Notes: generated by a model from the sequence alone, not told the origin. Counted from the first letter of the stretch, positions 14,101 through 27,402 are shown. The stretch: DNA of 64,000 nt from Typha latifolia (GCA_019914945.1 CM034099.1:17138704-17202703); one strand, 5' to 3'. Translations and numbers: made by a program.

Positions 14101-17100
14101 ACTAACATTTATTTGTCGTTATAGAATTAAACGCAGTATCATTCACAAGATATCGTTGGGAAGACGAGAAAACTATAAAATATTATTCACAAATTGTTTC
14201 TTTTTTATTAAGATAATGAAATATTATATACGAATTATTGTGCATTGGAATTTGGAAGCCACATATAGGTGAGAAAAGGAGATATCATCCATCCCTATGG
14301 TGAAGGGTTGCAGGACAATTCCTCACATGGTTCACATTGGTGCATTAATTAGGGGACACTATCATCACTCATTAGTCTAATGGCTTTTCTTTTTGGCCCT
14401 TAGAAAAAAATATCTTATTTGCTTCTATTTCTACCAAAAGTTAATATTTACATATGCATATCTCTTAAATTATATCTCATTTGTATAATTATCTTTTAAT
14501 TAATAGAAGTGCTTTAAAAATAGAATTATGATATCTTAAAAATTAATTAACTCCAAGGGATTTTATAGGGTATACATGCAATGCAAAGACCTTGTTCTTC
14601 TCAAGGGTATAAGTAGAAATATTATATTTATATAGATATAAAAATGAGAGATTTGTAAGAGTATATATACAAAAAGGTTATAACTCTGCTTCTAGGATGG
14701 GCATTGTTAACTCTTTCCGTATTGCTTATGTTTTATATACCAATGAATTCCTCTTCGTACAAGAACAATCGATAACATGAAGAGAGCAGCAGATCGATGA
14801 TATCTTGGGAATATTATTCACACCTGAAGAACGAACGAGTGCGCAATCGTATCATCGAATACATGATAATTTGTAGAATTAGAGCTGATATGATCATGAT
14901 CATTAATATACACAAACAAACGACGTGTTGATGCAAGGTACATGCTACGGCAGTCAGCAACGGCATTCCTAATCACAGAAGGAGAACTGCCGAGAGTATG
15001 AACTACCATTGGGGGTGCAAAGCAATCTCAGATATGACTCGAAATAAATTTTGACCTTAAAATCTAATTTAGGCTCGTCTTATCTACAGTTCGAGCCGAG
15101 CCTAGTTGAAGCAAATAACAGTAACTGAGGCCATTCAAATATTAATTAAACGAGTCTCTTCGTTCCTTTCCTCGTCCCTCAAAGTGTAACAATTGCTGTT
15201 CGCCTAAGGTCATCTGACCGCTTATCAGGCGAAGAGCTGGTTGTCATTTGTAACCCGATCTAATCCAATGATCTACGGACTTTTTTTTTTCAAAAAATAA
15301 AAGAAAAAATACCACCACCTATGAGGCCTGATGACCGGGCTTTTTCACTCAAGTTGTTTAAGCTCAAGCCTAACTTAAATGAGTTGGGCACTAGCTCAAT
15401 TCATTTCAAGCCTTAAACAAACTTATCTTAGAGCATATATAAGAGGAGGCTCTATATTTAGAGCCTAAAAAGGCCGGTGCACTCTAATGCATTGGGCTCT
15501 AATATTTATTATCTAATTAAGAAAATATATATTTATGTATATTATTTTAAATCACTTAATAAGTTTTTGTTGACTATTTTTTGGTAAAAAAATATATAGT
15601 TAAAAATCTCTCGAGATTTTTAAAATAAAATTAATATTCAATATTTTATAAATAATTTAAAATTATTAAAAAAATATTAAACTCATCAAAATTATATTAC
15701 ATTAAATAAATATCGAAATAAGCATTATATGTCATTACTAAAAGCATCAAAATTATATTACATAAAATAAGCAAAAATTAGCATTTAATAATAGAATAAT
15801 AAAAAATACTGATTGAACAGGCATAGACACAAGAATGTAATTATTTATGTATTTTTTATTTGATGTATTTCATGTTTGATATACATTATGTTTAGTGTTT
15901 ATATTGAAAGATAATTTTAAATCATTATCTAAATAATTTTATTACACACCAATTTAAAATAAATAAATAATAAAAGATATTTATTTTATAATTTAAAAAT
16001 AATTTAAAAATAATTTAAAATAAAACTTATTCTAAAAGTCTAACTAGAGACGTGCTCCAAATCTACTGAAATCTGTTGATAAATCTAATTATATACTCAA
16101 TTTAAATAATTAAATTATTTAATAAAAGATACAAATAAAATTTAAATTATTAGATTGAAATTTCATAGGGTAGAATTGAAATTTCAAAATGTTATAGTAA
16201 TTTAGAGACGTGCTCCAAATCCATAAATCAGGCTCTAAATTTGGAGCCGTATTTGAAGCCAATCGAAACTTCACCTGACTCCAAATTTGATATTTTAGAG
16301 CTATCAAATATTAAATTTGATATATATATAATAAAAAATTAGAAGTGTTGCGCTCAAGCTCAAATTCATCATGCTGGCCTCGTCTATATTCAAGCTAAAA
16401 GCCCGGGCTGTTCTTTTATTTTGACAAAATTAAAATTTTAATGTTTTTACCTTGCTACAGTTCCATAGGCCATAGCCAGTATAAACTGTCGTCCCATTCC
16501 CAAGTGAACCTCGACATCGTTTTCATTTCAAATTTGCTTTTGTTTTGATTCTGAGAACTAAGTCATTTCGGCAGGCGAATAGTTAGCTCAACCATAATAA
16601 GAGGTAACTCAATCCTCCAAGGCATCGTTGGAGAGATTTAGCTTAACAAAAATGACATGTAATAAATGAGTAACTGCTGACCACCACCAACCTCCAATAA
16701 TAATAAAAGAAAGAAGGCTCTTCCTCTTACGCACGCATCACATACACATCACAGGAAACAAATCTAGTTCAGTAATCATTTTCTCAACTCAAACCAGTTT
16801 TAAGCGAAGGACTAATAAATCCACTAGAGAAGAAGCCTAGGTAGCAGTTCAACCATCAAGGGATAACAGATTAAGATGAGTACGATAAACAAAACGATCA
16901 CAAAGTATATACAAATAAATAACGATCAACCACAAAGGAAAGCCATGTGATTCTGAATCAGTTGTGATGATAGTGTGAATCACTTCGCGTTAATAGTCTG
17001 AAGAAGATAATCTAACAATATAAAAACCTCAAAACAAAAATAGAGTCACCGTAAGTGCATTAGCAGGATGACACTTTCATTTAGCAACAAAGCCTATGAC

Positions 17101-17462
17101 TACAGATAACTAATGGCTTCAAAAAATAATAAACCATTGCGTTGCTGTTTTATCTTAAATGCTCAACTACATTATGCAGCAGACAAAACTAAGCCAGTTC
17201 TGAGGGGATGTGAACCTCAACTGAGTGGGGTGTAGTAGAGTATGGTTTCCTGGCTTCGACATAGGGAGTGAGCAATCACCCAGAAGACCGATACTCTATG
17301 AAGAATGAGGACCGCCTAGCTTTTTCAGAAGACATTATGTTAGTAGCTCCTCAAATCTTTACAAGATCAAAGGAAAGAGATATTACAGGTTTTCTGAAGA
17401 GGCAGCATCATAGCCGAAGAATATCAAACAATAGAAGCATGTAGACAAGGAGCAAGGAGGCT
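11151..17462. other. Intergenic spacer with repeat debris
   Basis: The 3' flank of CSLC (probable 3' UTR for a few hundred bases), then AT-rich sequence. ORFs at 13629-13883 (-) and 14818-15009 (-) have no recognisable domain. From about 15300 to 16400 the sequence looks like decayed mobile-element DNA, described separately. I see no convincing gene or RNA gene. Confidence 0.5.
15430..16330. repeat. Possible decayed DNA-transposon sequence
   Basis: Very AT-rich core (about 15500-16140) bordered by GC-richer edges built from short palindromic words such as ggctctatatttagagcc (near 15458) and aggctctaaatttggagcc (near 16230). An 18-bp direct repeat, agagacgtgctccaaatc, occurs at 16046-16063 and 16204-16221. 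The unit seems to interrupt a different repeat, because 'ctcaag' motifs (ctcaagttgtttaagctcaagcc; gcgctcaagctcaaattc) lie on both sides. No exact terminal repeats or target duplication could be fixed. Confidence 0.3.
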
Positions 17463-17662
17463 ATTCTGATATTCTCATTTGTTCGAAGGTAGCAGGTGAG
17501 GACGAGCGAAGAAGAAAACCACAGAGTGAAGTACCACTAAAGCAATGAAGGCCGAAGTCAGAATATTCTGATATTCTCATTTGTTTGGATGTAGCAGGTG
17601 AGGATGAGCGAAGAAGAAAACCACATAGTGAAGAACCACTAAAGCAATTGAAGGCCGAAGTC
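17463..17662. repeat. Two-copy tandem repeat, ~97-98 bp unit
   Basis: 17463-17559 and 17565-17662 are near-identical direct copies (attctgatattctcattt ... gccgaagtc) with a 102-bp period. The period is a multiple of three, which keeps a 78-codon minus-strand frame (17461-17697) open through both copies. It lies about 290-490 bases beyond the stop codon of the RSZ22-like gene on that gene's strand, so it may be in its 3' UTR or just past it. No protein domain is recognisable in the repeated frame (CFSGSSLCGFLLRSSSPA). Confidence 0.85.
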
Positions 17663-17954
17663 GAACGAGTTGTTAGAGCAGGACAACGCCTTCTCATCGC
17701 ACAAAAGAAAAGAAGATATAAATCTTAGTTGCACAATAACATTTTGGTGATAAGTTTTCTACTCACTAGGACACAATAAATAGCTCGAGTATTAAAATAA
17801 GACAAGTATAGCAAGGCAGCTAAAGTTGTAAGAAACTTATCCAAGTTCAAGCAGATGATGCTGAGGTCGCTCAATTTAGGACATAGTTCAGAGCCAAACA
17901 AGATTCAAGAGATATCACTGATACAGATCATGCATCTGTCCATACAAATAGCCC

Positions 17955-20900
17955 TCAGCTCCTGCTTCGACGGCTGTATCTGGCATCGGAGTTTCTAAAC
18001 AAGAAAAACCAAACTTTTTAGCTACATCATGTGGGAGAGATACCCACGGATACACTCATCAAAGTATAGGCATATCCACGAAGAACAAATTTTAGCTCAC
18101 CCATTAGCATATGGTGATTCTTCACGAGTGCTGCGATAAGGTGGTGATTTGCTGTTGCTGCGACCACGAGGAGGAGAGACACTGCGACGCCTTGGAGAGC
18201 GATAGCGAGGACTATAACTCCTACTTTATAGCAATTAATTACTATAAAATACAGAATTATAACAGTTGTATGATAAAGACGATTAATTATGCTACTTCTA
18301 AGTTGAGTAGTCCATGAATTAAACATACTTGTAGGCAATTACAGAAGATATAGCAGCATCGAGTCAAAAGAATCAAAGGGTACAAGCATAACCCGAAGAA
18401 CCTTTGGAAAATACTGAAGCTCCATGATCGAATATACTGCTTTAAGGTACAAAACTTCAAACATTAATTCAGTATGTACTTCACTAGCATTAAGCAAATA
18501 TTGAGCCTTAATCAACAAACATAATTGTTCAAACAGCACGAAGATTAGCCAGTAATAGTGGTATTCAATTTTTCTGAAGACAGAATAGATAGTTTGGAAC
18601 ACCCTAAGTTCGAAAATGGAAAGACAGGTTTTTATCTGAGGATTTTCTTAAGACATCTACTTATAGAAAAGAAAAATCTGGAGGCGAAAAAACGTATCTA
18701 AGTTTTACATACAAACTTTGAGGCATATCATGCTGATTTGTGTTCAATCTCAAGAAAGGGTCATTCACAGGACCAAGTTCTCCTTCAACCTGTTATTTTT
18801 TCTAATAAGAGAGCTTTTTGCCACCATATGTATATTCTGCTTAAAATAAATTCCTAAAATATATTCTGTTACACATAGAGAAGAACAAAGAAAATAAGAG
18901 TTAAATTTCCAGTAAGCAGTCAAGGAGATGGTAAGGGTAGTGTTGGTCATCAATCTTAGTAGTACAAACCAAACTTTACTTGGTCTGTCAAGCTATATTA
19001 TCCTATGAAGAATGAAAATCACTGAATATATCATTAAGAAAATAATATTTGCTAATTTGCTAATGAAAATGTAATAAGATTAACTAATCTTGGCAACTGT
19101 AAGCAGGGATACTTTCAATTACCTTCTACCATAGCTTGGGCTCCTGCGATATCTAGGACTTCGGCTACGACGTCTTCCACTACCTAGACCTCCAGGACCA
19201 ATCCGCAAACGGCATTCACGAGCAAAATGACCAGGCTCTCCACATTCATAGCACTTCATATCAGACCCTCCGTAACGATCACGAGCTCGACTGCTGCCAC
19301 TGGAGTTGTGGGACAACTCAATTCTCCATCCATTCTTACCTGTTACAGGACAAACACACAATATGAATTATAAACCAGTCATCACAAATAGCATCAGCCA
19401 GAAGTAGAAGAAAATTAGACTTTGGGAATTGATGATAGCTGAAGTAAATTCATGTTTTGCATCACACAAACCAGATAAAACTTACAAGCTCCTTTATAAG
19501 TTCATGTATCATTTACACACATTGTAAGAGAGCACTCACATATTGGAATATTAATTGTTTCATGAAGTACACATTGCAATATTGCATTGGAACTTCATAG
19601 AGCTTCATGCAGACTTTGTTGTCCTTATACATAACATCAGACTTACGACTCAGGCTTGAATAGCATAACTTATCAGTCGTGGTCATATCAGTCCCTGAAC
19701 ATGCATTCTACACATCCTTCTCCCTGGCTCACTACAACCTTTGAGCACCCAAAAGACATGCTAATTCGGCATCGACAACTAAAAAAGGTCAGTTAAAGAG
19801 AAATTATGTAATAAGCATAGAGCCTGGACCATATAAACTGCAATAAGGAACAGTTGACATTTAATTGACACTCATGTCATTTCAGTCTCAAAAAAATAGA
19901 AATACTTTCCAAACTACAAAGTTTATGAGTTAATTCTGAAAATGATCCAGATAACTGGACATCAACCAAAGAATATATTTATGAAAGAGAAAGTAAAAAC
20001 AGTTGTAAGAAGCATCCTAGATATAAGGAAATCAAAATAAATCAGGCCCACATATCCAATTAAAAGAAGCAATAATCACAGAAAAAATTACATAAACCAA
20101 CTAATAGATCACTAGTTCAAAGTGACAATCTGACTAGTTAAAAATGGGAATCTGACATGAAAGATAGAGGCAAGAGGAAGCATCAATACTATGCTTGGCT
20201 GACACATTACATTTGCGACCAAGTATAGAAACAAGCACGGACTTCTATTAATAATCAGTCATTACAACACAAACAAAACAAAATGGGAGATCCGGAAGAT
20301 TGAAGTCTATTAGTTGAAAAATATGCTTCTTATATTGTAAACGAAGTTCAATGATTTCTAAAGAACCTTACTGTCTACCAAAGAATCCATCCCTGCATGT
20401 ATATTGTACATGGCACATGACACTGCTAAATTCTTAGCAACCATGCCAAGCAGTAATAGCATTGAAATGGTAAGCCTCACGTAGGAGAAAATGATTATAA
20501 TTAAGGCCTCCATATGACCATCTCACAGTACATATAAGAGAAGAGAAAAATAAGTTTACTCTATTTGGTTTGAGAAAAGAGAAGAGAAAATAATACATTT
20601 ACCATTATACTCTTCATCTAATATTTAATCATTAAAATAAACTAGTGCAAACGTATCCATATACAAGCTATAGTATATAATTTTTAATCATTCTCCTTTA
20701 TATTTGTTAATAGAATCCCAAAAGATCAAGTGAATAGTATAATAGAATAAGGACATATTTGAAATATTAAAATATATAAAAGAGTATGTTTTCTTTTCTC
20801 TTTCTTTTTCTCTCTCTCTTCTTAAAATTCAATCCAAACAAGAGAAATTATCTTCTCTCCCGACTTTCTTTTCTCTTCTCTCCTATTCTCTCCATCCAAT

Positions 20901-22401
20901 CAGGTTGTAACTGAACAAATACAGTCTTTAAGACACATAATAAACCAAAAAAGCATATAAAAATGTAATATCTGTAATTAAGTTGTAATTTGTTTCTGAA
21001 ATGATAAGCACTAGTATATCTTTCTTACATTCGGCCAAATTTAAAATAATCACCGATTATAGTTGCTTGCGACATTTGAATTTTATAAACCAACACAATA
21101 GACATATGCAAGCAGTGCTCAAACAAAAAAAAAATCATGCCAGTAAATTCAGGTAGAACATTGTCCAAAAAATATAGAACTGACAGCTATTCAAAAGCAA
21201 TGAAAAATACCTACCAATAGATGGACTGTAAATATACATTTGCAAGAAGAACATGCTGACGTTATCTGTACTAGCAAACTAAAATCCTTCTCATCAAGTT
21301 TTGAACAACTTTTCAAGTTGATACTTACCATCCAACTCACGAATTGCATCCTGAGCATCTCTGCGATCATCAAAATCAATAAAAGCAAATCCTGGTGGTT
21401 TTCTAGCCACCCACACACTGCATCAAGAATGAAATATTTTCAGCACATTATACTAGTGTGGTCTCGTGAATTAGCATTTTCTAAGAATATTATTTAACTA
21501 GATACTAGAAAATTCCTACCTGGAATACATGAATACACGATACATCCACAAAACTTTTGTCAAGTATAACCACTAGCTTGAAAAAAGCTTATGCAAAAAA
21601 AAAATATAGTCCAGTTCAACACACTCATGAAGCATACTAGTCAAGAAATTAAAAGAGTATTTTGCAAAAGATGATAGTTTACCACAAAACAAAGTTCCAA
21701 TTCTCCATTATAAGGATTATCGAGAAGATACTACTGTGCCACACATCACAAAGTCGGTGCTACACTACTCTCAACTTATAACCATCTTTAATACTTGTTC
21801 ATCATAACTATAACCTTATTTTTGGTGTATAGCAAGCATGTAGATTTCTAGGTTTTATGTCTAGCAGAAAAGAAGAGAGATCCAAGTAGCTAAATGAGAT
21901 GTGCTATGTTAAATAAATTAGGAGCAGAGACGATCAATCCTCTAGCATCTTTTTTTTTTTGTTGATCTGTGACAAAAATATTATAGAAGAATTAGCTGAA
22001 ATGAAGATAATGCAAATAAATGTAAATTGATGGACAATTCTAATATTATTCTGCCGCTCCAAGGATAAGTTATTGATTATCAAAATAACTATATTGGAAT
22101 GAGATGAAATGAAAGTTGGCTCCAAAAAATAGAAATCTTTTGCACAACTGTCAATAAGAGTTTCTATCACAGGGCAACCAAGCAAGTTTTGGAGAGAGGT
22201 CTTTAGCTAAGAACATATTTACAGCAAGAACTAGAGCGATGAAATAAGAAAAAATACGAGACCAACAGCATGGATATCAATTAGATTTTTCTAACAAATT
22301 AATTCGCCTTACCTTCTTAAAACCCCAAATTCACGGAACTTATCTTCAAGCTCCCGAGCAGTCACCCGTGGATCCAAATTGCCAACATAAACACGAGCCA
22401 T
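17955..22401 (-). CDS. RSZ22: RSZ22-type SR splicing factor (RRM + zinc knuckle + RS)
   Basis: Nuclear serine/arginine-rich splicing factor (9G8/SRSF7-like plant RSZ subfamily) that binds pre-mRNA and recruits spliceosome components. Minus-strand exons 22401-22313, 21417-21329, 19339-19123, 18220-18101 and 17994-17955 have GT-AG borders and matching phases and encode 184 residues; family members are about 185-200. Order: RRM residues 3-70 with RNP2 VYVGNL and RNP1-like PPGFAFIDF, a single CCHC knuckle (C89, C92, H97, C102 in [14 protein letters not shown]), then an RS/SP tail ([16 protein letters not shown] ... [14 protein letters not shown]) ending SRRSRS. Start is the conserved [14 protein letters not shown]. 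Upstream 5' UTR probably contains introns: donor-like gtaagg near 22587 and gtaag near 22826, and an acceptor cag just before the ATG. Intron 2 is about 2.0 kb. Confidence 0.95.
20561..20904. repeat. MITE-like sequence inside intron 2 of the RSZ22-like gene
   Basis: The left edge ctatttggtttgagaaaag followed by agaagagaaaa is loosely complementary to the right part (ttttctcttctctcc ... ctccatccaatcagg; also aattcaatccaaacaag). This arrangement is common in small inverted-repeat elements. Ends are approximate and the repeats degenerate. Confidence 0.3.
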
Positions 22402-23502
22402 TCTGTACCAAGTGTGTTAACAAATAAGGCCACCAAATTTAAAGAACAAACTGAATCATAAGGAATTTGCCAAACAAATTCAATTTTTTTCCTAAAAATA
22501 AAAAAGAATAAAGTGAAGAAAAGGATTATCAAAATCTAACAGAACCATAAGCAAATTGAACAATCCAAAAAGGACCAGTAACCTTACGTGCAATTCTTCG
22601 ATCGCCGCTCATACGTCAAAGGGAAAGGAAAAATAAACCAAAAGAACATATAGTATACGGGCGATCGACTCCGGATAAAAATTTTAAGATCGAAAGGTAG
22701 GTGGGGACCGGTGATTCTAGGGTTTGAAGCGAGATAATCGGATAGGGGAACCGAAAAAGGCGAGAGATCGGTAAGTAACAAGAGAGATGGAGACAGAGAT
22801 TGAACGATTTGACGGATCGATTCTTACCTGAGGACGAGAGAAGGAAGAGATTCCGATCGAGAGCCCCGAGGAGCGACTCCGGCGAGAGATCGAGGCGAGG
22901 CAATGGAGTAACTTGACTTAATTGGCCCCGAAGCATTTTAAAGACGAGAGAGTCCAGGCCCAAGGCCTTGGGTTTAGTATAACTTGGTTCGCGTTATAAT
23001 TACGTAGATTAACCCGTCTAACTTTATAATTCGTAAGCCTTTTAAATCTAATGCTCTTATTTCCTTTAAGAAAATGTTATTCTTACACCCATTTAATTTG
23101 AGGGGATATCAATATGCAACATATTTTTTTTTTATAAATATAAGCTAACTTAGCACTTGAAAAAGACTATATTATAGTAAAAACTAATCTTTATATTACA
23201 CTGAAGGTGTATGGATGCAGTTCTTTTCAGTAGTTAATTTTATAATTTATATAAATTAAAATTCAGTTATATAATATATTGTAAATTGCACGTAGATTGC
23301 CTCACTAGGAAGCAACTAACTGCGTGAGTGCGTGGCGGTGAAGCAGTATACAGATTGATTATATATACCCGACAGTTCATTTCGCGGTGGTCACGTCCAC
23401 CACCACCTCAACGTCTACCTCCATCGTGTGAATCGATCGAACCCACGCAAATTCTAACACCCAATTCTCTTTCGGGAAATCGTCTTCCATCTTTGTCTCG
23501 CA
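22402..23502. promoter_or_regulatory. Divergent promoter region between RSZ22-like and CYPRO4-like genes
   Basis: The two start codons are 1.1 kb apart and point outward, and both 5' UTRs lie in this stretch. A TATA-type string TATATATA at 23360-23367 fits the plus-strand gene and would give a leader of roughly 110 bases. On the minus side the GC-richer block 22600-22930 with donor-like sites looks like a spliced RSZ22 leader. The AT-rich middle (about 22980-23290) would be the shared promoter core. Confidence 0.5.
23360..23367 (+). promoter_or_regulatory. TATA box candidate for the CYPRO4-like gene
   Basis: TATATATA followed by cccg, 136 bases upstream of the start codon. Position and strand fit, but this is a motif match only. 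Confidence 0.45.
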
Positions 23503-23599
23503 ATGGGCGGCTCTCACAGTCGCGAGGGCTTGGAGCTCTCCGATTCTGACGCCGAAGACAACGAAGACAACGAGGAGGAGGAGGAGGAGGAGGAAGAAG

Positions 23600-23630
<31 letters not shown>

Positions 23631-26600
23631 GGACGATCGATCTCGCCCCAAAATCCTGACGACAACGTCCATAGACGACGTTGATGCCAAGCTCCAAGCC
23701 CTCAAGCTCAAATACTCCTCCTCCTCTGGAAACCCTAAGACCAAGAGCGCTGCTAAGCTCTACCTCCACATCGGCGGCACCTCCCGGGCCGCTCGCTGGA
23801 TCGTCTCCGAAAAGCTCGCCTCATACTCCTTCATCAAACCCTCCTCCCGCTCCGATCGCGACGCCTCCGACGACGAAGGTGAGTGGTTCTTAAAGATCGG
23901 GGCCAAGGTCCATGCCAAGGTGGGCCCCGAACTGCAATTGAAATCGTTCCCCGAGCAGCGGCGAGTCGACTTTGTCGCCGATGGTGTCTGGGCTCTCAAA
24001 TTCGCCTCAATTGAGGGGTACCGGGATTTCCATAATCAGTACCAAACTTGCTTTTTCGAGAACATTTACCGGCTCCCGGCTACGGAGGAGAACCGGGTTA
24101 AGGTTTTCGGAAATGATTTCATGGCATGGGCACGGCCGGAGGCGGCTGACGATGCTATATGGGAGGATGCAGAGGAGAGCTTCGAGAAGAGCCCAGGACT
24201 GGGGACACCTTCCCGCTCGAGCCAGGACCTTCTAGAGGAGTTTGAGGAGGAGGCAAATGGGGGAATTCAGAGCCTCGCGCTTGGGGCATTGGATAACAGC
24301 TTCTTGGTCAATGATTCGGGTATCCAGGTTGTCAAGAATTTTAGCCATGGGGTTCATGGGAAGGGTGTTTCTGTTAAGATTACCAACAATGGCAATCGGA
24401 TTATTGGTAATTCAACTCCAAAGAAGGCGCTTTTGATGAAGGCTGAGACCAATATGATATTAATGAGCCCAGGAGAAACAAGAAGACCCCATTCCACTGG
24501 GGTGCATCAGCTTGATATCGAGACAGGGAAGCTAGTTACTGAGTGGAGATTTGAGAAGGATGGAACTGACATTACTATGAGGGACATCACCAATGATAAT
24601 AAGGGGTCCCAGTTGGATCCTTCGGAGTCAACATTCTTGGGACTGGATGACAACAGGCTCTGCCGCTGGGACATGCGTGACCGGAGAGGAATGGTTCAGA
24701 ATATTGCCAGTTCAATGGAGTCTTCGCCTGTGCTGCAGTGGACACATGGCCATCAGTTCTCCAGGGGTACAAATTTCCAGTGCTTCGCATCAACCGGTGA
24801 TGGGTCCATTGTGGTAGGCTCACTGGATGGGAAGATTCGCTTGTATTCTAAGAGTTCGATGAGGATGGCAAAGACTGCATTCCCTGGGCTTGGTTCTCCT
24901 ATCACTCATGTGGATGTTACTTTTGATGGGAAGTGGATATTGGGCACCACAGACACATATCTGATCCTGATATGCACTGTATTTAAGGACAAAGATGGGA
25001 AGGAGAAGACTGGCTTCAGCGGACGAATGGGGAACAGGATTGCTGCTCCCAGATTGCTGAAACTTACTCCATTGGATTCACATCTAGCAGGGTCAAACAG
25101 TAAGCTCCACGGAGGACAATTCTCTTGGGTGAGTTCTAATTAGTTTTAGTATACATGGTTAATGCACATTAAGGTTTTGATTTTGATTAAATTAATGTTT
25201 CAACCTTGGATTAGGTTAGTTGCTACATTAGTATTATTAGATTTCACTACTTGCACAAAATTATTACAGAGCCATTAATGTTTTTGTTTCAGTCAAATAA
25301 AAGAAAGGTATTAGCTGAAGTTGTCATTGGCTCTTTAAATCTCAATTAGAAAAGAGAGTTATTACTTTCATACTTAGATTTACCTTTTGGCAACTATTAT
25401 CTAGATTTAAGTGTATCATTTAATTTTAGAAATTGGAAGCAGTGATCCTTAGTGAACTACAATAATTTGGACAAAACCTGGTCAAATGTAGTAGAAGGCA
25501 GGACAAAAAGTGAAAGAACTGCAAAAGAAGAGAAGGAAGCAGACGTTCATGTGAATGTGGTTTGTAAGATGTAGATGTGACAGAGGGTAATAGTTAAGGA
25601 CTTGATGGAGTGGCAAAAGATAGTAGAAAATGTCACAAGTGAGATGACATGAGATGGTAAATGGTGCTAGACATAATTCCATAGATTAATGAAAATCAGG
25701 TAATGAATGCCATGGAGGCAGGAAGTTCCTATTTACTATCACTGAAAAGCTGAAAATTTATTTTGAAGGCAGAAGTGATTGAAGATCCTAGCGATAGACA
25801 AGTATGAGGTATTGTTTGCCTAAGATTTAGAAAAAGAATACAAGCATTTTCCTTTGTGAAGCAGATAATAGGTGCATATAGTTTGTGGCCAGTCTATAGA
25901 ATTTGTGAGAAGTAGCATTACACCACTATTGTTGCTTGATTAGGAACAAAAAGGCTATTATTGTAAGGACTGACCCAACTATATATCCTATAAGAGAAGT
26001 CATGGTGTCGAATTATGGGATTTGAAATATATAGAGTTGTATTAGAGATATGGAACTGGAAACATCATAATCACTTTTTAGAAAGAAGATCTGGATGATA
26101 TTCTGTGATGAATGTGAAGCTAGAAGCTTAGAACCATGTTTCCATGCAGAAGAAATAAATGATGCTTAGAAACACTTAATTTATGCAGATCGAAGATTCA
26201 TAAGATAATTCATCAAATATTCCATATGGTATTATTAGCATTGGAGCATTGGAAGTAAACCCTAAACAATAAATGGAATTGGCCATCTTGCATTATACAG
26301 TCTGTTAGAAGACTTGCTTCTGCATGCATTGCCAGAATTGCTGAAGGACAGGAATATGCCTAGTCATTCAATTTCAAGTTTTCAACTAAACTGAGTTAAT
26401 AGATGGAGCTCTATCCTCAAAATGTCAATTACTATTGTTACAATTTAAGTGCAATCTGAAAATTCTTTCTATATTATATGCTACTCTTTTCTCTGAGAGT
26501 TACTGCATTTGTTTTTCTTCTCTTGGATATTTACTGAAAGGAATGCTTGCTGGTAGTTTACTTTTACATAAGTCCTGGAGAAAAGTAAGTTCAATCAGTG

Positions 26601-27402
26601 AGCATACACAGTCACACACATAATATTACAGTTACATTGATTCTCCTACATATTTTGTATGAACAGGTCGGTAATTATTTGTAGAGTTGATGATGCTAAG
26701 AAGTTTCTATGCCCTAGAATACTTCTTTTATTGTTTGTTCAACCAAATCAATAATTATCAGAAAGTAGGAAAATGATTTCTACAAACCTCAAGAATATAA
26801 TAATCTGTACCACACAATGAACATTAAAAGATAATATGGTGCTGTTCTCACCTTAGTTTGGTTATCAGAAGTTTAGTGTACTTTGCTTTCCCGAGGTACT
26901 CATTTCCCGTGGCTTTGCGATCATTTGGGAATTATGTAGCTTGTGTACATCTTTCTGTGGTTTATGAATTTTTGGTAATCCAGTCTCACTTTTCTTCACG
27001 TCTAGAGTAGTATGAGAATTACTCTTGAGAAAGTAGTGTCAATTTTTGTGTATAGTGATCCTGTTCTTGAAAATGTTTGATGTTTCTTTCTTGAGGTTTA
27101 TTGTATTACAATCCTTTCAGGTCACTGAAAGTGGCAAGCAGGAGAGGCATCTGGTTGCAACAGTGGGCAAATTCAGTGTCATATGGAACTTCCAGCAGGT
27201 AAGAAACAGTAATCATGAGTGTTATCTGAACCAGGAAGGGTTGAAGAGCTGCTACTGCTACAAGATTGTCCTGAAGGATGAATCCATCGTTGACAGCCGC
27301 TTCATGCATGAGAAGTTTGCCCCAAGCCATTCCCCTGAGGCACCACTAGTCGTTGCGACTCCGATGAAAGTCAGCTCCTTTAGCATATCAAACAAGCGCT
27401 AG
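23503..27402 (+). CDS. CYPRO4/DEM-like protein (Vid27-related, WD40-type C-terminus)
   Basis: Plant homologue of the Cynara CYPRO4 and tomato DEM (Defective Embryo and Meristems) proteins, related to yeast Vid27. The family is tied to meristem organisation and has been linked to small GTPase partners; its biochemistry is poorly defined. Exons 23503-25128 and 27121-27402 with one 1,992-bp GT-AG intron in phase 0 give 635 residues. Start: ATG 23503, with a TATA string about 140 bases upstream. N-terminus MGGSHSRE fits an N-myristoylation signal, followed by an acidic run (E24-E42) coded by a GAG/GAA tract at about 23573-23628. Residues ~80-200 hold the CYPRO4 N-domain ([10 protein letters not shown] ... 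[20 protein letters not shown]). The C-terminal half is beta-propeller-like ([54 protein letters not shown]). The intron itself holds no recognisable feature. Confidence 0.93.

Noticed and set aside
14818..15009. 63-codon minus-strand ORF considered as a retroelement fragment
   Set aside because: The motif spacing does not fit RNase H or reverse transcriptase well enough.
23377..23769. Minus-strand ORFs with poly-Leu, poly-Phe or poly-Ser opposite CYPRO4
   Set aside because: Products of the coding poly-Glu microsatellite read backwards.
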